DNA of 54,843 nt from Candidatus Thorarchaeota archaeon SMTZ1-83 (GTDB lineage Archaea; Asgardarchaeota; Thorarchaeia; Thorarchaeales; Thorarchaeaceae), in assembly GCA_001563325.1 (NCBI GenBank), contig LRSK01000059.1:1-54843 (forward strand). The letters are read 5' to 3'. Below are positions 19,227-26,501 of this stretch, in pieces. Both the position numbers and the translations under genes were made by a program. The number at the start of each line of letters is the position of its first letter. Position 1 is the stretch's first letter. Below the pieces are notes generated by a model. That model was given only the letters and a program-made list of their open reading frames with translations, had not been told where the DNA came from and made no database searches.

Positions 19227-20264
19227 ATGCCAGACAATCTCCAAGTTGGAAATGTGACCGCCAAGAGAGGCGAACTTCAGAAGGGCATCATCAAGGGTGT
19301 AGAACTCAACACAACCACGAGTATCGACATTCCCATTCTGGTGATGAATGGAGCCAAGGATGGTCCCACACTACTTGTAGTTTCAACCCAGCACGGAATC
19401 GAACTTCAAGGTGCTGAGGTCATACTCAAGATAATGAGAGAGAAGATAAACCCATCAGAGCTCAGAGGGGCAATCATCGGAATCCCTGTGGAAAACCCCC
19501 TGGCCTACATGCACCACCAATACCTGTCTTGGATAGACAACCTTGACCTAGGTGGCGGTGGAAGTGCAAGCCCCCTGACCGCTGATCAGTCCGAGGGCAC
19601 TGCAACTGAGAGACTAGCATACGCTCTGTGGCAACAGGCTTGGAGCAAAGCTGACATGGTCATCAACATCCATTGTAACACAAGACCAGACTCTCTGTTC
19701 TTCACAGAGATTAACGTCATGAACCCCAAGACGAAAGAGAAACTTGAGAGAATGGCAGAGGCATTCGGTGTGACAACAGTCATAGACCGAACACCATTCA
19801 AGGAGGATAGTCCGCCTACTATAGTCAATCTCGCCGCCCAGAATGGAATTCCAGACATCCTGGTGGAGCTAATAGACGGCCGATGGATTTCTGAGCCATC
19901 GACGACTGTAGGTGTGAGAGGGACTCTCAACATAATGAAGGCCTTTGATATGATTGACGGTGAGATTGAGCCTCAAGAAGGAATCATAATCATACCGGGG
20001 CCATGTAGATGGGAGGGCATTGTGAGGGCAAATCGTGGTGGTCTGATTCGGTTTCTGAAGCCACCTGGCGAGTTCCTGAAGAAGGATGACGTGTTCGCTG
20101 AGATTTATGACTTATACGGAGATGTCCTTGAGGAGGTAAAGATTCCCATGGATGGCTATATCTGGGCCTACCCGTGTGGTGATATCCTTGGTACTCCAGG
20201 CAGTATGCAGACAGTCCAGACTGGTGCAAATGTGGCCTACGTCTTTACTCAGGAGAAGGAGTGA
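19227..20264 (+). CDS. Succinylglutamate desuccinylase/aspartoacylase-family zinc hydrolase
   Basis: 345 residues from ATG 19227 (MPDNLQVGNVTAKRGELQKG); GAGGTCAGGAC precedes it. Zinc-ligand signatures of the M14-like AstE/AspA family are present: QHGIELQGAEV (His and Glu) and, further on, VINIHCNTRPD (His). The C-terminal third is a barrel-like segment (GGLIRFLKPPGEFLKKDDVF) common in this family. Members remove acyl or aminoacyl groups from amides; the substrate here is unknown. A copy of the intergenic repeat starts four bases after the stop. Confidence 0.9.
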   Translation: MPDNLQVGNVTAKRGELQKGIIKGVELNTTTSIDIPILVMNGAKDGPTLLVVSTQHGIELQGAEVILKIMREKINPSELRGAIIGIPVENPLAYMHHQYLSWIDNLDLGGGGSASPLTADQSEGTATERLAYALWQQAWSKADMVINIHCNTRPDSLFFTEINVMNPKTKEKLERMAEAFGVTTVIDRTPFKEDSPPTIVNLAAQNGIPDILVELIDGRWISEPSTTVGVRGTLNIMKAFDMIDGEIEPQEGIIIIPGPCRWEGIVRANRGGLIRFLKPPGEFLKKDDVFAEIYDLYGDVLEEVKIPMDGYIWAYPCGDILGTPGSMQTVQTGANVAYVFTQEKE

Positions 20265-20267
20265 CCA

Positions 20268-20292
20268 TTTCTAGTAAAATCGTCCGCGAATC
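20268..20292 (+). repeat. Intergenic repeat, copy 1
   Basis: TTTCTAGTAAAATCGTCCGC and following bases. It shares CTAGTAAAATC-N-TCCGCG with copies at 21288 and 26162. It lies between the AstE-like stop and the ribosome site of the SH3 gene. Confidence 0.85.
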
Positions 20293-20303
20293 AGGTGATA
20301 CAA

Positions 20304-20655
20304 ATGAGAATGATGAGAGCGATTAAAGACCATGAGAGTGAATTCACCATTCCGCTGGTGATCAAGACAGGAGAGTCAATTGAGGGAGAGGAGAGAGAAA
20401 CCGAGTGGGAAGGATGGCTCTTCTGTAGGAACCGCGCAGGAGTTGAAGGATGGGTCCCGAAGGCATATTTGAAACCAGAATCAGGTTCGAATAGTTTTCT
20501 GTCACTTAAGGACTACACCGCACGGGAGTTGACAGTTCGAACAGGAAGTGAGCTAATGGTCCTGAATGAAGAGAGTGAATGGGCATGGGCTTCCCCTCAA
20601 CAAACTTCAGGACATAGGCAAACAACCGGACTCGGTACCCGACCTAATGGGATAG
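20304..20655 (+). pseudogene. Two-SH3-domain protein disrupted by a frame-shifting deletion
   Basis: From ATG 20304 (GGTGAT three bases upstream) the frame encodes a first bacterial/archaeal-type SH3 domain ending GVEGWVPKAYLK and a second beginning SLKDYTARELTVRTGSELMV and reaching NEESEWAWAS. The conserved G-x-x-GWVP strand is then missing and the frame runs on as unrelated sequence to 20702. In the +1 frame the expected end follows immediately, PLNKLQDIGKQPDS, to a stop at 20653-20655. A deletion of about 11 codons that is not a multiple of three explains this. Function is unknown; such domains bind peptides or cell-surface polymers. Confidence 0.7.
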
Positions 20656-20719
20656 TCATTTACTATTGCATATCGCCACTTGCGAAATCCATAAGTTGCT
20701 AGCGCTTTTTGACCATCTC

Positions 20720-21256
20720 ATGACGCAAAGAGTTCTCATAGGCTATGGTTCTAGGTATGGCTCCACGGCTGAAGTGGCACAAGAAATGGGGAATGTGCTG
20801 CAAGAAAGTGGAGCCCAGGTTGAAGTGGTTGATCTTAGAAAAGACAAGCCATCTGGAGAAATCCAAGATTATGACTTAGTAGTAATAGGTAGCGGAATAC
20901 AAGCAGGAAGATGGACCAAGGAACCCCTGGAGTTCATCAGGAAGAACACTGAACGTTTCTCGTACATGAAGGTGGCTCTCTTTGTTGTTTCCGGATACGC
21001 CACCAATCCAGAGAATCACGAAACAGTCCAGACTGAATACCTGGACAAGATAGTAGAGGAGAACCCAGGACTGAAACCAATTGCTACTGCATTCTTCGCT
21101 GGTGTATTTGACTTCAAAAAACACAACTTTGCCGTTCGAAGGTTAGTCAAGAGTATTGTGAAGAACCAGATGGGTCCAGGTGAAGAGGCCCCAGACAAGA
21201 TAGACTCTAGGGACTGGGATCAAATTCGAGGATGGGCTGCTGGACTGCTTGAGTAG
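20720..21256 (+). CDS. Flavodoxin-domain protein (HemG/protoporphyrinogen oxidase-like)
   Basis: 178 residues from ATG 20720 (MTQRVLIGYGSRYGSTAEVAQ). The FMN phosphate-binding loop is YGSRYGSTAEVA (residues 8-19), followed by YDLVVIGSGIQAGRWTKEPLEF and VALFVVSGY, matching flavodoxin_5/HemG-type proteins that carry electrons or oxidise protoporphyrinogen. The C-terminal part FFAGVFDFKKHNFAVRRLVKSI fits the HemG-like subfamily. No clear Shine-Dalgarno is present, so translation may be leaderless. A repeat copy follows about 30 bases after the stop. Confidence 0.9.
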   Translation: MTQRVLIGYGSRYGSTAEVAQEMGNVLQESGAQVEVVDLRKDKPSGEIQDYDLVVIGSGIQAGRWTKEPLEFIRKNTERFSYMKVALFVVSGYATNPENHETVQTEYLDKIVEENPGLKPIATAFFAGVFDFKKHNFAVRRLVKSIVKNQMGPGEEAPDKIDSRDWDQIRGWAAGLLE

Positions 21257-21287
21257 CTGACAATCCGACAATGTCGTGACATGAACA

Positions 21288-21312
21288 ATTCTAGTAAAAT
21301 CATCCGCGGACT
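21288..21312 (+). repeat. Intergenic repeat, copy 2
   Basis: ATTCTAGTAAAATCATCCGC and following bases GGACTC. Shares the CTAGTAAAATC-N-TCCGCG core with copies 1 and 3. It lies between the flavodoxin stop and the TATA-like CTTAATTAT (about 21358) of the next gene. Confidence 0.85.
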
Positions 21313-21402
21313 CTATCACCATCCAAGGGGATAACCTTTGATTACGTTGAGCACCTTTCTTAATTATGGATTCAGTCCATCGCGGTTTCTAGCAGTGAAC
21401 GT

Positions 21403-22461
21403 ATGATGTCCGAGGAGAAGCGTGAGTACGAGTACAAACGTATTGATGATATACTGATTGCTTCCATCAGAGCTCCTGTCTTCAAGAGAAGTGAGCTGAA
21501 GGGGCGATTCAAGAGGCTGAAGGCGGCCTGCGGCGAGAGGATAAGCGGTCCCGCGATGACAATATACCATTGGGATACGGACGTGAGGGATGGTCTTGAT
21601 ATGGAGGCTGCATATCCAGTGAGCGAGCCGATTGAGAGTGGTGATGTTCACTCCAGAGTTCTTCCGGGTTTTGATGCATTCACGATAGTCTATAGGGGTC
21701 CGTATGACGAAATGGCCAAGGCCTTCAGTGAACTGCATGATTATCGCTTCTCAAGAGGGTTAGCGGCAGAGCTGAATCCGCGAGAGGTATATTTGACTGG
21801 GCCTTTCGAGGAAAATCCTGAGGATAACATAACCGAGCTTCAGACTACCATTCATCCTTGGGAGAGCAGATTCAAAGAACGTCTCTGCGAGGTTCTTGGA
21901 GAAGAGAAAGGATTGATGGTTCTTCAAGGGTCTGAGAACATTACTCCTCTGAGTTCTGCTGAGGAGAGGAGCGATTGGGTAGTTTCTGCAATAGAACGTC
22001 TGGACAGGATTGCAGAAGAAGATGAGAAGTGTCAGGTGATAACCAAGTGTGCCCATGACAGACCAGTGGAAGACATCCAACGATTCAAAGAAATCTTCGA
22101 GAAGACACAGGACATAGATGAGGTGATTCGAGCATACGGTGAGAATCAAGCATGGATTGAGAAGCCACATCGAAAGGGCAGGATACTCTACACAAGTAAG
22201 CCTCCTTGCGACCCTGAAGCCTACGCCAAGGCAAGAACTCAGGACGAGATAATCAAGGCCTACTGCTTCTGTCCAGTCGTCAAGGCCGCCCTAGGGAAGA
22301 TGCCTAAGACGTTCTGTTACTGCGGCGCAGGATGGGCCGAGCAGCTATGGAATCAGGTTGTCGGTCAACCCCTCAAAATCGAAGTCGTGAAGTCCGTCAT
22401 CGATGGTGATGATATCTGCAAGTTCGCGGTTCATCTTCCTGACCATGTGATTAAGGCATAG
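21403..22461 (+). CDS. GyrI-like effector-binding domain fused to a CxC/FCYC cysteine domain
   Basis: 352 residues. Residues 1-160 resemble the GyrI-like/AraC effector-binding fold: YKRIDDILIASIRAP, AMTIYHWDTD, DMEAAYPVSEPIE, TIVYRGPYDEMAKAFSEL and VYLTGPFEENPEDNITELQ, the fold that binds small hydrophobic cations and other ligands. The C-terminal ~85 residues carry YCFCPVVKAAL and TFCYCGAGWAEQLWNQV, ending CKFAVHLPDHV, paralogous to the end of the gene at 683-1717. A TATA-like CTTAATTAT lies about 40 bases upstream. The fusion suggests ligand sensing tied to a cysteine-dependent, possibly metal-bound, module; this is inference. Confidence 0.85.
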   Translation: MMSEEKREYEYKRIDDILIASIRAPVFKRSELKGRFKRLKAACGERISGPAMTIYHWDTDVRDGLDMEAAYPVSEPIESGDVHSRVLPGFDAFTIVYRGPYDEMAKAFSELHDYRFSRGLAAELNPREVYLTGPFEENPEDNITELQTTIHPWESRFKERLCEVLGEEKGLMVLQGSENITPLSSAEERSDWVVSAIERLDRIAEEDEKCQVITKCAHDRPVEDIQRFKEIFEKTQDIDEVIRAYGENQAWIEKPHRKGRILYTSKPPCDPEAYAKARTQDEIIKAYCFCPVVKAALGKMPKTFCYCGAGWAEQLWNQVVGQPLKIEVVKSVIDGDDICKFAVHLPDHVIKA

Positions 22462-22496
22462 ATCATACTTCTGCTTCTACTCCATTCAGTGAGTGT

Positions 22497-23090
22497 CTAA
22501 ACCGGACTTAGAATCCAACCAAAGACAAATGCCCAAGCAATCTGTACACCAATCATGAAGTTGACCAGGGCTATGGTGGGGCCAAGACCTGTTTCGTGCA
22601 GTTTCCAGAAACCTAGGACATAGAGATAACCGACCCACAGGCCCGAAATCAGACCGAAGTAGGGAATCCATCCAAGAAGTAGCACTGGCGCAGCAGCATA
22701 TACGCTCACCTTGAACGAGTCCACTAGAGAACCGCTGCCTTTCAACACCATTGCAAAGCCATGAAACATCAGACCAAGTATTGGAAATTTCAGGACATTG
22801 CCCGCATATGTGATCAATCCAATCCACAAATAACGACTGAGGCCAGTGATATTTTCCAAAAACGGGGAATATAGATAGGCTCCCATTTGTGCATTGGTGC
22901 CAGCATGCACGATATCACATGGAAACCCAAGGAATACCGTGATAGGCGTCAACACAGCCAACACAACATTCAGGACAAGGTAATACCGTCCAATCTCCCA
23001 ATAACTCTGAGCACCTGTCACCGCTTCGAAGCTCTCCGCTGGCCTGGAAACGAATCGCCATGATCTCATGAACTCTTGTTTGATCGTCAA
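22497..23090 (-). CDS. Yip1-family integral membrane protein
   Basis: 197 residues. An N-terminal cytosolic segment ends SWRFVSRPAESFEAV, the typical entry of YIP1-domain proteins, followed by about five hydrophobic helices. The family hallmark near the end is FKVSVYAAAPVLLLGWIPYF and the following SGLWVGYLYVLGFWKLHE. Eukaryotic Yip1 acts with Rab GTPases in membrane traffic; prokaryotic members have no settled role. Transcribed divergently from the MarR-like gene, with an 80-base AT-rich intergenic region that could hold promoters for both. Confidence 0.88.
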   Translation of the reverse strand: MTIKQEFMRSWRFVSRPAESFEAVTGAQSYWEIGRYYLVLNVVLAVLTPITVFLGFPCDIVHAGTNAQMGAYLYSPFLENITGLSRYLWIGLITYAGNVLKFPILGLMFHGFAMVLKGSGSLVDSFKVSVYAAAPVLLLGWIPYFGLISGLWVGYLYVLGFWKLHETGLGPTIALVNFMIGVQIAWAFVFGWILSPV

Positions 23091-23170
23091 CTTTAACTCA
23101 TCCTTGCATATTTTGACAAATTACACAATACTCATAAACAAAATAAGGAATTCGAACACGGTAATCCTCA

Positions 23171-23692
23171 ATGAGTAGCCAGTCAGTCTTTCTGGAGATT
23201 CGCGCTCGTTTCATTCAGTTTATGGAGGGATTGGCAGAGCAACGTGGATTCAAGTCAATACATGGTCGAATACTGGCCTGTTTTATGATGAATCAGACAC
23301 CTCTAACACAGGAAGAAATGTCGAGTTGGACTGGTTATAGCATCTCATCCATTAGTAGAGCCCTAGATCAGTTGACCTCGCTGGGGTCTGTACGCAGATA
23401 TAAGCAGTCTGGCATTCGGTCGTACTTCTATGAGCTCTCTATCCCACTGGGGTCTATACTGACTGGAGCCCTTGCCCAATGGATTGCACTTGCTCAAAAG
23501 TCAATGGGACCCATAGATTCCATGACCAGCACCCTCTCAAATCTCAGAATGGACGAGCTTAATGGGAAACAAGCCAAAGAGGCAAAGCAGCTCAGGATTC
23601 GCCTAAGCGAATTGAGCATTTCGTTGACCAAAGCGATCCCACTTCTCGAGAAACTGATGACAGAACTCAGTGAGGTCAATTCGTCTGATTGA
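23171..23692 (+). CDS. MarR/GbsR-like transcriptional regulator
   Basis: 173 residues. A winged helix-turn-helix spans about residues 25-90: HGRILACFMMNQTPLTQEEM, SSISRALDQLTSLGSVRRYK and the wing SGIRSYFYELS. The remainder is a helical dimerisation region with heptad-like hydrophobic spacing (LRIRLSELSISLTKAIPLLEKLM). It matches GbsR/MarR-type repressors. Its divergent position next to the Yip1-family gene suggests local control, which is inference. Confidence 0.88.
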   Translation: MSSQSVFLEIRARFIQFMEGLAEQRGFKSIHGRILACFMMNQTPLTQEEMSSWTGYSISSISRALDQLTSLGSVRRYKQSGIRSYFYELSIPLGSILTGALAQWIALAQKSMGPIDSMTSTLSNLRMDELNGKQAKEAKQLRIRLSELSISLTKAIPLLEKLMTELSEVNSSD

Positions 23693-23888
23693 TAGGAACT
23701 GTAAGGCGGATTTTGAAGTCTGTTGTAATCATCATTCAACCGGCTACTAGAGGATACTGCAATCGCCATCTGCTTGTGCAGCGTTCTCGAAATCCGTTAA
23801 GAGTCACTTTCGGTTTCAAGTAGCAGAACGAAACGGTTATGAGCAGTGAACACGTGATGGTCCTGAAGAGAAGCAACAGTAGGGATTT

Positions 23889-24113
23889 GTGGTGGGTCTG
23901 AAGCATATACTCATGGGGCTTGTGCTTGTTCTAGCTGGGTTTGTAGTAGACGCCGCACTACGATGGCATTTCTATGGTCTCTGGCCAACGAGGGCTCCAG
24001 TCGGCATGGCATTCTTAGTCCCATTGGGGGTTCTAGTCATCCTTCTTGGTTTGGTTACCAATATGACAGAACGAGAGCAAATCGAGCATAGGGACCCAGG
24101 ATTGCAGCACTAG
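23889..24113 (+). CDS. 74-aa membrane protein with two membrane segments
   Basis: Starts at GTG 23889 (a second GTG follows). Two hydrophobic segments, ILMGLVLVLAGFVVDAAL and MAFLVPLGVLVILLGLV, separated by a polar loop RWHFYGLWPTRAP, then a charged tail TEREQIEHRDPGLQH. Small two-span proteins like this are common in Archaea; no role is known to me. A TATA-like GGTTATGAG lies about 50 bases upstream. Confidence 0.7.
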   Translation: MVGLKHILMGLVLVLAGFVVDAALRWHFYGLWPTRAPVGMAFLVPLGVLVILLGLVTNMTEREQIEHRDPGLQH

Positions 24114-24188
24114 AAGACAGCAATCCTCAGTCCACCCGGCTTCTCAATCATCAGTTGTCATTCCTAGTCAAGCCGCCTTGTCGAAACC

Positions 24189-24197
24189 ATTAAAAGC
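24189..24197 (+). promoter_or_regulatory. TATA box of the EF-1A gene
   Basis: ATTAAAAGC, a strong archaeal TATA match 76-84 bases before the TTG start. It implies a leader of about 50 bases for EF-1A and transcription separate from the S7 operon. Confidence 0.55.
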
Positions 24198-24272
24198 ATC
24201 GCGCGAGGTGACAGCCAGCAGGTTCCCGCCCCTAGGGGACCGACTAACACTTCAATAAGGAGAAACAATGCC

Positions 24273-25604
24273 TTGTCGAAAGAAAAGGAACATCTGAATC
24301 TCGTGGTCATTGGCCACGTAGATCACGGCAAGTCTACCATGACCGGTAGATTGCTCTATGAGACTGGTGCGGTCGATGAGCGGACGTTCCAGCAGCACAA
24401 GGCCGAAGCAGAAAAGCTGGGCCGTCCGAGTTGGGCATGGGCTTTCGCCCTAGACCGCCTGAAAGAGGAACGTGAGCGAGGCCTCACAATAGACATCGCC
24501 TTCTTCAAGTTTCTCACTGACAAGTATTACTACACAATCATAGATGCACCGGGTCACAAAGACTTCATCAAGAACATGATCACGGGTGCATCTCAGGCTG
24601 ACGTTGGTCTACTTGTGGTGTCAGCTAAACGTGGTGAGTTTGAGGCTGGTGTCGGCCCCGGTGGCCAGACCAAGGAGCACGCTTACCTTGCGATGACGCT
24701 CGGTGTACCATCTCTCATCGTCTGTGTCAACAAAATGGATGATGATACTGTCAAGTACAGTGAAGACCGGTACAACGAGGTAAAGGAGGAGGTCGGAGGC
24801 TTTCTGAAGAGCATTGGATTCAAGCTCGATGGCATCCCATTCATTCCGACCGCCGCTATCGGTGATGCCTGTAACCTGAAAGAGCTCTCACCCAATCTCA
24901 CACCCTGGTACAAGGGCCCTTCACTGCTTGAAGCCCTTGACCTGGTGACCCTTCCGAAGAAGCCAGTTGACAAGCCCCTACGCTTGCCAATCAACGACGT
25001 CTATTCGATAAAGGGTGTTGGAACTGTTCCAGTCGGTCGTGTCGAGACTGGTATCATGAGGCCTGGTGACAATATCACTTTCATGCCTCCAAACAAGTCC
25101 GGTGAGGTCAAGACAATTGAGATGCACCACGAGCAGCTCAAGGAGGCCGTACCTGGCGACAATATCGGCTTCAACGTTCGAGGCATCGAGAGGAAGGACC
25201 TCGGTCGTGGTGACGTTGCTGGTCCAAAAGACAACCCTCCAACCGTTGCGGATGAATACTCAGGCCAAATCATGGTCATTCAACATCCAACCGCTATCAC
25301 TGTGGGCTACACTCCAGTTATTCACGCCCACACGGCCCAAGTTTCCTGTAGGTTCGATAAGATTCACCAGAAGATCGACCAAAGCAGTGGACAGGTCATA
25401 GAGGAGAACCCCGACTTCATCAAGAAGGGTGAGTCCATGCTTGCCACTCTTGTGCCTCTCAAGCCGATGTGCATTGAAACCTACAAGGAGTTTCCACAAC
25501 TTGGCAGGTTTGCAGTGCGTGACATGGGCATGACCGTTGCAGTCGGTGTCGTGACCAACGTCAAGGCGAAGAAGATTGAGAAGAAGGCAGCCAAGAAAGA
25601 GTAG
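24273..25604 (+). CDS. tuf: Translation elongation factor 1-alpha (aEF1A)
   Basis: 443 residues starting at TTG 24273 ([22 protein letters not shown]). AAGGAG is 10 bases upstream; an ATG at 24268 is out of frame and would give only nine codons. GTPase motifs: GHVDHGKST (G1), [12 protein letters not shown] (G3), NKMD (G4). Domains 2 and 3 follow with [13 protein letters not shown] and [16 protein letters not shown]. It delivers aminoacyl-tRNA to the ribosome. The last residues [13 protein letters not shown] form a short Lys-rich tail. Normally S7 precedes and S10 follows; here neither neighbour is adjacent. Confidence 0.98.
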   Translation: MSKEKEHLNLVVIGHVDHGKSTMTGRLLYETGAVDERTFQQHKAEAEKLGRPSWAWAFALDRLKEERERGLTIDIAFFKFLTDKYYYTIIDAPGHKDFIKNMITGASQADVGLLVVSAKRGEFEAGVGPGGQTKEHAYLAMTLGVPSLIVCVNKMDDDTVKYSEDRYNEVKEEVGGFLKSIGFKLDGIPFIPTAAIGDACNLKELSPNLTPWYKGPSLLEALDLVTLPKKPVDKPLRLPINDVYSIKGVGTVPVGRVETGIMRPGDNITFMPPNKSGEVKTIEMHHEQLKEAVPGDNIGFNVRGIERKDLGRGDVAGPKDNPPTVADEYSGQIMVIQHPTAITVGYTPVIHAHTAQVSCRFDKIHQKIDQSSGQVIEENPDFIKKGESMLATLVPLKPMCIETYKEFPQLGRFAVRDMGMTVAVGVVTNVKAKKIEKKAAKKE

Positions 25605-25626
25605 GTTTGTCCAGTAGTACAAGAAC

Positions 25627-25658
25627 CGGGCCGCACGGCCCGTGTTCATCTCTCTTTT
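25627..25658 (+). terminator. Hairpin plus T-rich run after EF-1A
   Basis: CGGGCC (25627-25632) pairs with GGCCCG (25637-25642) across a GCAC loop and is followed by a pyrimidine run ending TTTTT. It starts 22 bases after the EF-1A stop, so it is a likely transcription terminator. Confidence 0.65.
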
Positions 25659-25726
25659 TGCTAGTACCCACTTGACGACGTCGAAGAGTTTATTCTGTTT
25701 TATGATGGTTATCCCATAGTACCACA

Positions 25727-26152
25727 ATGATTGAAGACGACTCTTACGACTACTTTGGAGAACCACAGGAGCCCTCTACAAGCCCGGGACGCTGGATTGT
25801 TTTTGTCTTACTCTTGATTCTTGGCTCAGTGACGGTCTTTGGGTCAATACTGACAGCGCCGCCTGATGTCTATCTCATGTACGTCGTCTTGCTCTTGCCA
25901 ATGGTGGTTCTTCTTCTCTACGCCGCCTACCGATGGGCCCAAGGACGCCCAATTGCTCCAACAGACTTGGATGAAGACGCGAGGATTCTTGCTACAATGC
26001 GTGCTCACGCACTTCCCGCAGAACATGTTGGAGGTTTAGAGATGTACCGCTGTCCTGATTGCGGGCTATCTTTTGAGCTCTCTAATGCCACACCCGTGGA
26101 CGATAGAGTAGTACTCTGCCCTTTCTGCAAGACGCGACTCTACATAGAATGA
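25727..26152 (+). CDS. Two-span membrane protein with C-terminal zinc ribbon
   Basis: 141 residues. An acidic N-terminus (MIEDDSYDYFGEPQEP) is followed by hydrophobic segments WIVFVLLLILGSVTVFGSIL and YVVLLLPMVVLLLYAAY, then a cytosolic end with a C4 zinc ribbon, YRCPDCGLSFEL and LCPFCKTRL. A TATA-like GTTTTATG lies about 25-30 bases upstream, so the message is nearly leaderless. The function is unknown. Repeat copy 3 begins ten bases after the stop. Confidence 0.82.
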   Translation: MIEDDSYDYFGEPQEPSTSPGRWIVFVLLLILGSVTVFGSILTAPPDVYLMYVVLLLPMVVLLLYAAYRWAQGRPIAPTDLDEDARILATMRAHALPAEHVGGLEMYRCPDCGLSFELSNATPVDDRVVLCPFCKTRLYIE

Positions 26153-26161
26153 CCATCGCAA

Positions 26162-26187
26162 TTCCTAGTAAAATCCTCCGCGGATTC
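26162..26187 (+). repeat. Intergenic repeat, copy 3
   Basis: TTCCTAGTAAAATCCTCCGC and following bases GGATTC. Shares CTAGTAAAATC-N-TCCGCG with copies at 20268 and 21288. It lies between a stop codon and the promoter of the micro-ORF/MFS operon. Confidence 0.85.
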
Positions 26188-26254
26188 TGAATAGGGGTCC
26201 CATGATAGTAACAAATTGTGACTCCTTTTCGTGACCCTCAGTTGTGGCTCCGCA

Positions 26255-26262
26255 TTATATAC
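26255..26262 (+). promoter_or_regulatory. TATA box of the micro-ORF/MFS operon
   Basis: TTATATAC within CATTATATACTAATT, about 32-39 bases before the first micro-ORF ATG at 26294. The predicted start of transcription (about 26284) leaves a very short leader, which supports translation of the first micro-ORF. Confidence 0.6.
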
Positions 26263-26293
26263 TAATTCTGAGTGGTTCTTGTCGTGAAACATC

Positions 26294-26404
26294 ATGGCTC
26301 TAGCAACTAAATCCCGAGTTTCATCCGTGAAGCAGAACACCAAGGCCCTTGAGGCCGTCAGAACGATGACCGTTGGTCATGCCTTCTCAGCCTACGTGCG
26401 GTGA
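26294..26404 (+). CDS. 36-aa basic peptide (micro-ORF A) upstream of MFS gene
   Basis: ATG 26294 to TGA 26404, starting MALATKSRVSSVKQNTKALE and ending TVGHAFSAYVR. It is the first ATG after a strong TATA box. The peptide is basic (Lys/Arg) with no membrane segment. Its last codons contain GGTGATC, a match to the anti-Shine-Dalgarno, five bases before the next ATG. It resembles micro-ORF B (TKS and VS near the start, R and aromatic residues near the end). It could be a functional peptide or a translated leader. No family is recognised. Confidence 0.45.
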   Translation: MALATKSRVSSVKQNTKALEAVRTMTVGHAFSAYVR

Positions 26405-26408
26405 TCTA

Positions 26409-26501
26409 ATGGAAACCAAGAGCAAGAAGGTATCCAAGAAGAGCGCCTCTCTGATGAGAAGTACCACAATGTCTGTCGCATATGCCTACTTCTCGAGGTA
26501 G
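26409..26501 (+). CDS. 30-aa basic peptide (micro-ORF B) coupled to MFS gene
   Basis: ATG 26409 to TAG 26501, METKSKKVSKKSASLMRSTT then MSVAYAYFSR. GGTGATC lies two bases upstream of the ATG, inside the end of micro-ORF A. Its stop codon shares one base with the GTG start of the MFS gene, so the three frames form a tightly spaced series. The peptide is strongly basic and similar in outline to micro-ORF A. Chance ORFs of this length occur, so confidence is moderate. Confidence 0.45.
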   Translation: METKSKKVSKKSASLMRSTTMSVAYAYFSR

